A DNA stretch of 64,000 nucleotides. Source: Nephrocerus scutellatus. Taxonomy: Eukaryota; Arthropoda; Insecta; Diptera; Pipunculidae. The position numbers were made by a program, and so were the translations under genes. The notes beneath the pieces are model-generated. The model searched no databases. It was not told the DNA's origin and saw nothing but the letters and a program-made list of their open reading frames with translations. Where the stretch lies: NCBI GenBank assembly GCA_947095585.1, contig OX352763.1:109099908-109163907 (forward strand), given 5' to 3'. Of this stretch, positions 55,700-64,000 are shown piece by piece; position 1 is the first letter of the stretch, and each line of letters begins with the position of its first letter.

Positions 55700-56424
55700 A
55701 GCTAAAAAGAAAGAACAATATGTTTTACTTAAACATCCTCTATGTAGTAATTGTCTATGTCATTCACTCCAAAATTGGTTCTAAAATTGTTATGAAATAC
55801 CATTACAAGCAAAGAAATAAACCATTCAGCTTCCTCAGACATAAACCATTATACTCCGAATCGATAGACTTAACTATAACTTAAAGCTATGGTTTTAATG
55901 CCGGATTTTTATGACTACAAGGCTTGCTACAACGTTCCATTCCACTCTATTCCATCGCTATAGCATGAATTGTAGTAACGTCTATCGATTCAGACCTAAT
56001 ACTTATTGGCTACGTCATTCAGGTACAAATTGGTTCTGAAACTGTGATTAAATGTCATTAGCATACCAATTCAGTGGTTCACAAATTTTAACAGAGACAT
56101 ATACCATAATGGGAGCACCACCTTTAAATAAAATTAAGAAAAATTTTAATTGTATGACAATTGACATTAAATTAAATAATAGGTCTCTATGGTGTGAGCA
56201 TATTTTGAAGGGGATGTACAGCGGATGCGAGTTTTAGCAGCTAGCGTGAATGATGTGATTTTTCTGTGCAGCTTTTAAAGAAAATGTAATCTCTTTTTTG
56301 ACATTTCTCCTGTAGGGAAAGTTGCAGCGCTCGTAGTAGAGTTTTGACATATGACAGTAACCTTCGTTTAGTAGCCAAAACGTGTCATGTGTTAGCTATA
56401 GCATCAAGATTTATGTCGTTTTTG
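55700..56424. other. Non-coding stretch downstream of Ufm1
   Basis: No gene or repeat recognised. Two similar phrases (ATTGTCTATGTCATTCACTC at 55750 and TTGGCTACGTCATTCAGGTA at 56006, each followed by AAATTGGTTCT) hint at a very old local duplication. Confidence 0.4.
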
Positions 56425-56885
56425 GGGTAGCTGAGATGAATAGCATTGGTAAGACATCGGTTGGTCGACGAGGTGTGGGGTTGTATGGAGTTTTCTTTTA
56501 ATTATTACTAATTTAATTAGGTTCATGGGATTTGGAGAATCTTGGGTTTTTTATTTGGGACATGATCGATGAGATGAATAGCGTTGGTAAGACAGATGTG
56601 TGGTGTTATATAGTGAGTTTTTTTTTTTGTTAATTAGTGCACGCTTCAAGGGAATTGGTGGGTCTTGAGGGGATCTTTGAGTTTTTTTAGGGGACGGGTT
56701 CGATATAGATAAGTATGGAATCCATAGTTTTCGGTGTCGCTAAGCGAACAGCGTTGGTAGAACAAAGGTTGTTCGATGGGGTGTGGGGTTGTATGGTGTT
56801 TGGAGAGCTGTGAGGGGGTCATGGGGTTTTTTTCGGTGCAGGGTCGCTGAGATGAATAATGTTGATAAGACAACTTTTTTCTATA
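56425..56885. repeat. Degenerate tandem repeat (GAGATGAATAGCGTTGGTAAGAC)
   Basis: GCTGAGATGAATAGCATTGG or close variants start at about 56429, 56572, 56740 and 56849. Each is followed by a GT-rich block such as GGTGTGGGGTTGTATGGTGT and then a T run. Unit length varies from 110 to 170. Non-coding. Confidence 0.75.
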
Positions 56886-56889
56886 AAAT

Positions 56890-58270
56890 ATGTAAGCTAA
56901 ATACTAAATTTGGCCTTGTCACTTGAGCTTATGGCACGGCACTTCCGCAAAATCTTAAATGTCACCAGAGTATAAACGCTTGTTGCATTCCGCAACAATA
57001 TAGTGGATGCTTTGTCGTTGGGCTCCGCAGTCGCAAGCTAAAGAACTGACGCTTCCTTATCGGAACAAACAGTCTGCACGTTTTCCACGATTTATTCGGA
57101 TTCTGTTAAGAGTCGACCAGAGGATGCGAGGTAGGTCAAACCCAAAAATTTGGTATGATGGGTTTGAGACGGTAACGGTGTCAACTTGCATATACGATGC
57201 CCATTCCGATATCCAGGCAGAGTTGGTGTTAAATACATAATTTGCCTGTTCAGCGAGCACGTACACCTTCTGTAAATGGGCACTTCCCCCTGGGGGTTCC
57301 AATTGTGTCTTAACCTATTCATGGTTGGGGTGCTGGGCTTTACCACGGGATATTAATAAGGGCCGCGGGTACTTAAAGTATGCTCTTTATTGGAAATGTC
57401 TTCGTACTTTGCGACCCGAAGTGGGCTACTGGTACTTAGAATAACCTTATGGGCGATTCGTCGCATTTAGTAGTTCATTTCGTACACAAAGGGACAGAGG
57501 GAAGGGCCTGGAATAGTTTCTATCCCAGGCGGCCTAGGATATTAGAGGTGGTATATTATGATGGGGTTCGAGGTTCCGGAAGATGATATGCCACTAATGG
57601 TTTTCTCTTTCGCAAAAAGGCATTCACTCCGAAGGAACTAAGTCCCTTGATGTCAGACCTCACCATGGTCGTGTTGGTACCGCGGGAGCTGTCCGTGCCC
57701 ACAGACCAGGTTTGACCGTAAGGTTGACTGGTCTGAGGACAACTGGGGTTGAGGACTCACCTCTCGAAGAGAGGACCACTAAATGGGAATAGTTCAAGAC
57801 TCAAGAGCATGCCTAATGGCGATAGCTGGAAAAACAGGGTTCATCCCAGTCTACGAATGATGTACATGGGCACTTTTCACCCAAACTGAAGCTCAGTGTT
57901 CCGTATACATAAGTGCAAGTGCTGCAATACGAAGTGCTGAACCACATGAAGACCACGTCGATCAAATCAGTTTTTGCAGGATGTTATTGCGCGTTTTGAG
58001 TTTGCCAGCCACTTTTGTTAAGTGCTGGTTGTAAGTGTTGGATCTGACCAGTGTTACGCCTTGGTATTTTGGGTTTCGGCTGTGGTTTAGAGCGGTATTG
58101 TTAAACTGTACATTAAGTCTGAAGTTTGCAATTCGGTTTGTTAGGTGAAAACAGCAGAAACTAATACAGAAGCCCCTGACATAGCTGAGTACTGACAAGG
58201 GCTTACAGTCCTTTGACAGCAGCAATATCAAGAGGTCGAAAATGCTGGCTAAATTATCATCATTCACTGT
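56890..58270 (-). mobile_element. Jockey-like ORF2 C-terminal relic (family J)
   Basis: The minus strand reads LTNRIANFRLNVQFNNTALN (58140-58080), HSRNPKYQGVTLVRSNTYNQ and HLTKVAGKLKTRNNILQKLI (58020-57962). Then SALRIAALALMYTEH*ASVW and VKSAHVHH (57940-57860). Further on, GFDLPRILWSTLNRIRINRG plus KRADCLFR (57170-57057) and CDCGAQRQSIHYIVAECNKR plus LYSGD (57036-56965). The last is the Cys/His motif that ends Jockey-type ORF2. Between about 57340 and 57760 the similarity is not followed. The palm domain is missing (5'-truncated). Confidence 0.8.
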
Positions 58271-60689
58271 CGAACAAAAAATGTAATGCCTTGTCCTGGC
58301 AGCTCTTTAAAATACTAACATTAGGAAGCAAGATCGACCAACTAATGATTACCAAACTATTACAGTTTAGCTTATATTTCTCACATAAAGTTTAAAACTT
58401 TTTCACCTGAAATATGCCTATTTTTGCCGTTAAAAGTTTTTCAAGAAGCGAAGCATATCTCATTATACGTCAGATTAGCATCACCATTTCACAGTTCAGC
58501 CTTCCGTAATCTTACTAAGCCACTGTCAATTCGATCGGAGTAACAACAAACCATCGCTTACAATAATAATTGCATTAAAGCAAGTGCTCCAGTTAATATC
58601 CGTGGAATCGGTTGCTCTTCCACATGTTCTACTACGGGTTGATTCCTCTTAATCAGCATCTCATCATAACAAACCGGTTGTTTTAACTTAATTCCATTCC
58701 ACCGAAGGAAGAGCCCAAAGAGATATAAATAATAGCTGCGATTATATAGAACATGAAATTGTTCGTTCATCCCACATCCCTGACCACTACTACTGGCCAG
58801 CCACAAGTCAACTAACTACCTCTCTACTAGTTGACTTATGCGGCTCTACCTACACACACTGGACTGTCCGACCGGTCACACGCATTTACATCTAAAGGTA
58901 TATAACTAATAGTAGTACTCCATTTTAATGGATTAAGTTAAGTTTACGAGCTGATACCTTAGTGCACTCGTACGTATAGAGTTCCATGCACTAAAACTGG
59001 AACATCAGCTTAAATATATATGAGTGTGTGTAGTTTATATGTGTCAGTTTGTGTTCATGTGTGTGTGCTTAAGATGTAAAACCAACTGGATTAGAGGCTT
59101 TACGCCTTGGTACTATACTTCTCTTCCTTTCTTTCGGACGGAACAATCAATTGGGGTCAAAATTTTGTCTGTGGCCGCCCGCCTCTTGCAAATCCTTTCA
59201 ATTAACCAAATTAAACCAAATTCTAATGACTTTGCGGAAGAACAAAGATTACTGAGCCACTGAGTAAATGCAAATGTGCAAAATGACTTTTTAGGTCACC
59301 ACAATGTAAGCAGTGATTAAAAGTTCTTAAAGCTTAGCGTAGTAAGTGATGAAAATTTAATGGAACATTCAGAGAAAACAAAGAAGCAAACCCCTCTTGA
59401 GACAAATATAATGTTGTTGTAGTCATCCAAGTCACCGGAAACCTCAACTTTGGCAATGATTTGTAAAAATAGAAATCTTGACATTGTTGGTTGCATAGCC
59501 TTTCATTGAAGGAGTACAGCAACGCACCCTTTTCAATTCCATAATTTAAACACCGCACACTTCGGCTTCGGTAACGATTCTGACATATTTTGATGAACAT
59601 CATCATGCCTGTTCTGTTGTGTATGTAAGAAAAAAACATCCCTCTCCCGCCCCCCGACAACAACACTGAGTTCTGATTTAATTTTAATAATTTGCTTTCT
59701 TGTTTGTGAGAAACGTTAGGGGGAGTGTGATAGAGAGCAGAAAAAAAAACTCACTTACTCAAAAACACACCCTCCGAACCCGCCCCACACAACTACTCAT
59801 GTTGCTTTGACATTTACGAAAGTGGTGAGCGGGTGCAGTGTGGTAAAAATGTATGTTTGTTTGTTTGTACGACCCCCTTGCTTTTCACTCATTCACAACT
59901 CACGTTTGTCCTTTGTACAACATGCGGTGGTTGCTGTGAAGCCAAAGCCAACCCCAATTGACATCAACCTCTGATCTGAGGCAGCGCGCCGACCTTCGTG
60001 TTGTTCTTCTCTGTGTTATACTCACATTGTAACAATTAACAACATACATAGACATCACGACGTCACTCACTCACTCTCAGCAACAAATACTTGTGGAGTG
60101 GAGCAAAAATGTATTTGCTTGTTGCTTGTTGTTCATTGCAGAAGGATTTCATCTGAATTAATTAAAAGTTAAACTCAATGATAGTAGTTAGCTGTAGTTT
60201 ACAGCTAAAAGCGAAAAGTTTCTGATGCTGCTAGCTGCGAGTCGTGTGCCAGTGTGCAGCAAAAAGGACGTGACGACGAATGCACCAAAGTTATTATTTA
60301 TTTATTGTTAAAGTTATGTTATTTTTAATTGTTAAGCCAATTATCGCTTAAAATTTTGTGAATTTTATTGTACACAGTCCAATGATGATAGCAGTTAGCA
60401 ATATTTTGAAAATTGTGCATTAGAATAAGAAAAAGATTTATGTCATGAACCGATTGTGAATTATAACGTGTAACATGAAAATGTTAGTTTATGACACAAA
60501 ACATTTTTCTGGTGAATAACACCTCCGATCACCACCGAGCCACATTAACTGAAAAAGTTAAAAACTTCTTAACTTCATGGAGTATATTTAGAAAAATGTG
60601 TTTGACATAAATCAAATGATGAACTGTGAAGTATACTTGTATGTTATATAATTCACAATTGGTTTATGACACAAAAAATTTTTAGCCAA
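58271..60689. other. Unassigned non-coding stretch
   Basis: No gene recognised. The 82-codon minus frame 58558-58806 and 110-codon minus frame 59334-59666 have no domain. A phrase GTTTATGACACAAAAMATTTTT occurs twice (60487 and 60661). Confidence 0.45.
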
Positions 60690-62645
60690 CGGCACTAGGT
60701 AGGTAGGTTTAAATCCAGCCTGTACCGTTCAGGTATGAGATCAAGTCGATGATCCTGTAATTCGAGAGATCTTTCAGGTAGTAAAAAAATGCTAGGACCG
60801 GACAACTGCAGAGAAAGTGTATGAGAAGATGAAAATGAGAAAATCTTTGCAACTTCTGCAGAAGTTGTTGTGCGGTATACCCAACTTAGTAGCATGACTG
60901 CCCACTGGCCAGTGGCCAGTGCTGATAGCCACAACTCTGCCAATATCCTTCCGGATGCCTTTTAGGGTGCCCACATTGATGCGGTGTCTTGACCCTGCTA
61001 GGGCCGGACAACTGCAGAGGAAATGTGTATGAGAGTTTCTTTCTCATTTTCATCATTGCAAATTCTGCAAAAGTTGTTGTGCGGTATACCCAACTTAGCA
61101 GCATGACTGCCCACTGGCACAGTTCGACAGACTGCTCCACCTGAGCTGACTTAGTATTAAAGAAGGAGAGAAGTTGTTCCTTGCTCATTGGACATCTAAC
61201 CTTCTCCATAGAGCCAGTATCCATAGCCCATCTTAGCCAATTCGTCCGCCCTATCATTACCCTCTATATTACTGTGCCCCGGTACTCATACTATGGTGAT
61301 GTCCAGGAATTGACTGATCGAGGCCAATTCTTCTTGGCACTGTTGTACTAATTTTAAGTTTATTGTAGTCGCATAAATTGCCCTTATGGCAGATTGGCTA
61401 TCAACACAAATACCAATCCTTCCGATTTGTGCGTTTCTGAGCCTTAATGCTCTACAGACATCCCTAATTGCTAGAATCTCTGCCTGAAAGATGCTAGCCG
61501 AATCGGGTAGCTTGAAATACCTTGACAGATTTAAATTATCTGAGAAGATACCAGCACCGACACCGTCCTTCATCTTGGATCCGTCAGTGAATATTGTTGC
61601 GTCATATTACCTCGCTACTAATCAGTAGATGATGGTATCATGCCTTCAAGTACTGTCTGCAGTATATTGCAGTGCCCGTATGGTCTAGTAGCAAACCACC
61701 CAGATTCTCTGAGTCGTACTGCAACATACTTGTTAAATATGTCAGGAGGTAGTAGGTTCAAGATGGTTTTAAGGGTCCTGCTGCTGCTGATCGCTGCAAC
61801 CTGCTAAGTTTGGTGGCGTTATACTTCTTCTTTATCGCTGGCCACCAAACCAGCGATCTATAGGTGAGAATTGGCCATGCAACAGCTGTGTACAGCCAGA
61901 GAGCCATCTTTTGTTGAATGCCCCATTTCCTTCCGATGGTTTTGCTGCTAGCATAGAGGGCAACGCATGCTTTCTTAGCCCTGTTCTCTATGTTAGCTTT
62001 CTAGTTAAGCTTCCTTTCTAAGATCACTCCGAGATATTTGGCGCTGGGGGTAAGGCTGAAACTTTACCCATTGAGGCCGGTATCTTGGATTTAGTGTTGA
62101 ACAAAACCATTTCGGTCTTCCCAGGCTTGACTCCAAGGCCACAGCTTGTTGCGCAGGAGCTGACTTTACCCAGGGCCCTTTCCATGACTTCACTGATCAT
62201 GGAAAGTTACTGGTCTGATACGAGTATCACCACGTCATCTGCATACGTAACTGCATTTGTCTTTGTCCTATCCTCTTCAAGTTTTAGTAGCATATCATTA
62301 ATTACCATCAGCCAAAGGAAGGGAGAGATAACCCCTCCTTGGGGGTGCCTCTGCGGACTCGTTTAGTAATATTACAGCTGCCAATATTGGCATGTATAAT
62401 CCTGCTGCCGAGCATGGATACGATCCATTGCGTAAGAAAGGATTCCACTCCTGACTGGGTCAGGGCTTCCTTAATGGCCTCAATGTGAACATTGTTGAAA
62501 GCCCCTTCTATATCTAAAAAGGTGGCTAACGTAAACTGCTTGTAGTTGATCGTGTGCTCAATCGTTCGCACTACCTCATGGAGGGCAGTCTCCGTGGACC
62601 TGCTGCGTTTTTGGCTAGACGACGCTTGTACTGCATGCTTCACAA
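60690..62645 (-). mobile_element. R1/LOA-like non-LTR element with RNase H, family C (5'-truncated)
   Basis: Minus-strand RT: QKRSRSTETALHEVVRTIEH (about 62610), TLATFLDIEGAFNNVHI (motif A), a decayed TPKEGLSLPSFG where CPQGGVLSPLLW is expected (about 62340), and TYADDVVILVSDQ (about 62240-62205, YADD intact but out of frame). Thumb remnants follow. RNase H lies at 61573-61286: KDGVGAGIFSDN (the TDGSK Asp lies just upstream in SDPRM), SIFQAEILAIRD (Glu) and ICVDSQSAIRAI (Asp). The Cys motif NNFCRICNDE is near 61060. The 3' end is a (CCTA)n tail (60695-60706). About 205 bp of the C-terminal part is tandemly duplicated. Multiple stops. Confidence 0.87.
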
Positions 62646-62649
62646 CAAA

Positions 62650-63215
62650 GTCGTAATGGAGTATAATGTCAATAAAATCAAATTCCGTCAGCCTCGCTGA
62701 AATACACCCATCATTTTTAAAAATCATCCTATACCTATAGTGTTGCCCTACGTACATTATTGATACAGTGGTGACAACAAGTATTTTTCCTACAAATTGG
62801 AAATGAGTTTAGACCAATCTCCATTCTCCCATTTTTATCCAAAATGTTCGATAAATTATACAAAAACAAATAAGTCAATTCCTCTCAACATTATAACGCC
62901 CAAGCAATGTGGATTCTGGGAGAAACATAGCTGCATAACAGACGCAATAGGCATATCAGATGACATAAGTCTCATTCCTCGTACTACTACATTTTTCTAA
63001 AGCGTTTGGGTTTGATACTGTCGACCACTCAACTCTATGCCAGAAGCTATCTCGATATTAAAATTTCGAACCTAGCGCTGTGATTTTTATATCTTCATAT
63101 CTGACAAGCAGATTTCAGTCGAAATTAATAAGGTCCTATCAGACTTTCTCCCTTCAACCAGTGGAGTTCCTCAGGGATCTATTTTAAGACCATTATTATT
63201 TTCCATGTTTGTCGT
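62650..63215 (+). mobile_element. CR1/Jockey-like RT relic
   Basis: The plus strand reads SVSLAEIHPSFLKIIL (about 62680), IIDTVVTTSIFPTNWK (62757-62805), FRPISILPFLSKMFDKLYKN, EKHSCITDAIGISDDI (62920-62965), DFSKAFDTVDHSTLCQKLSR-like block (RT motif A, about 63000), FISSYLTSRFQS and a SGVPQGSILRPLLFSMFV block (63160-63210). It ends before YADD at about 63215, where repeat sequence starts. Three or more frame breaks. Confidence 0.8.
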
Positions 63216-63370
63216 AAAGCACTGCTGCACACAGGCCGCTATATGGCATGATTGTTAAAAATTTTGTATAGGAGCCCAGCGAGCCCGAGCGGGCCCTATC
63301 ACTTCCAAATTTAAATAGAAAGTTTAGTCATAGGAAATACACATTTGAGCAAAGTTTCAATAAAGCCGGT
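63216..63370 (-). repeat. Dispersed repeat L, inverted copy
   Basis: Its reverse complement TTTATTGAAACTTTGCTCAA, ATGTGTATTTCC, AAATTTGGAAGTGATAGGGC and TGGGCTCCTATA parallels 5447-5545. Confidence 0.75.
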
Positions 63371-64000
63371 TTTGAGAAGTGGATTAAAAATTGATTGCAA
63401 GATTCTACCAACGAACGAACGAGCCGTAGTACATAATTGCTGGGCATTGTTCACGATAGTACACCATTGCCCGTCCAACCAACAGCAGCTGCGCATATGG
63501 TCTTCAGCGAAGTGTTTAAGAAGAAAAAAAACCGCTAAACCGACTAGAAGCGCATAACAGGTCTTATGATGAGATCACTAATGCAGCGAAAAGAGCCAGA
63601 TTACCAGGAAGGGTGGACTCACTGAAGCGTCGACGCTAAGGTCATCGGTGAGATTAAGATACAGTACCTTACTCCGCTGAGAAGTTTAGGGCTTAACCCC
63701 TCTAAAAAGTTGTTGGTAGTAGTCACCTGAACGTGACTATGTTCGATGAGATAACGAAAAGTGATAAGTGAATTATTGATAGACGGGGCGTCCCGCCTCT
63801 CCGAATTGGACCATCTTGTGATGATGTCCTCAGTTAGTAGTATTTTTTGGCATTCTATCGGCAACTTACGTATAAGCAAAAACAAAACAATGGCCGCCTG
63901 TTTTAAGGATTCTATCGCCCGCTCGGTTTTACACAGGATGCACTCTAAGGAACAATCAGTTAATCGCTTATTTATATCGCATCGGAAGCTCAAGTGAGAG
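63371..64000. other. Unassigned end of window
   Basis: Overlapping open frames at 63619-63993 (-, 124 codons) and 63761-63997 (+) show no domain I can name. Either could be an old TE frame, but nothing supports a call. Confidence 0.4.

Noticed and set aside
63619..63993. 124-codon minus-strand frame at the window edge
   Set aside because: No domain could be named and a plus-strand frame overlaps it; possible TE remnant but unsupported.

Overview
This is eukaryotic, AT-rich, intron-bearing nuclear DNA, almost certainly from a higher (cyclorrhaphan-like) fly. Two conserved animal genes are recognisable: Ufm1 (plus strand, three coding exons, complete) and two internal coding exons of a tweety-family chloride channel gene (minus strand). 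The fly assignment is inference. It rests on the mixture of R1/LOA/I-like, Jockey/CR1-like and RTE-like non-LTR retrotransposons, mariner and DD41D (rosa-type) transposons, the Inr-like TCAGTT near Ufm1 and the codon/TE style. No species can be named from sequence alone.

Layout. 0.6-4.0 kb: a mariner fragment, then a CR1/Jockey-like reverse transcriptase (RT) split by a nested RNase-H-bearing non-LTR element that left a target-site duplication. 4.4-5.9 kb: short tandem repeats. 6.0-8.6 kb: a DD41D transposase relic and a Jockey/CR1-like RT relic. 10.2-12.4 kb: two tandem-repeat arrays. 14.1-17.7 kb: a stack of four non-LTR fragments, some nested. 18.0-22.1 kb: two tweety exons separated by a 3.8 kb intron full of repeats (SINE-like tRNA relic, RT fragment, unknown dispersed repeat, 80-bp tRNA-like triplet). 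24.0-25.3 kb: a ~140-bp satellite. 25.3-28.0 kb: RT scraps, a short insertion flanked by a 14-bp direct repeat, and the best-preserved DD41D element. 29.9-32.6 kb: an 80-bp minisatellite interrupted by an RTE-like element. 34.4-38.5 kb: a ~195-bp AT-rich satellite and the longest copy of a second RTE-like element. 40.8-42.9 kb: an RT relic and another tandem array. 44.8-49.4 kb: two RNase-H non-LTR copies with direct repeats at their ends. 49.5-52.8 kb: more RT and transposase fragments. 53.5-55.7 kb: a dispersed repeat, a foldback element and Ufm1. 56.4-63.4 kb: a degenerate tandem array and three further non-LTR relics.

The window is therefore mostly a transposon and satellite graveyard around two housekeeping-type loci. 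Every mobile-element reading frame I could follow is broken by stops, frameshifts or deletions. I found no CRISPR array, no operon and no convincing new biological system. The most informative observations are structural: datable nested insertions, several unclassified repeat families with copies in this window, and a telomere-like 3' tail on one retrotransposon family.
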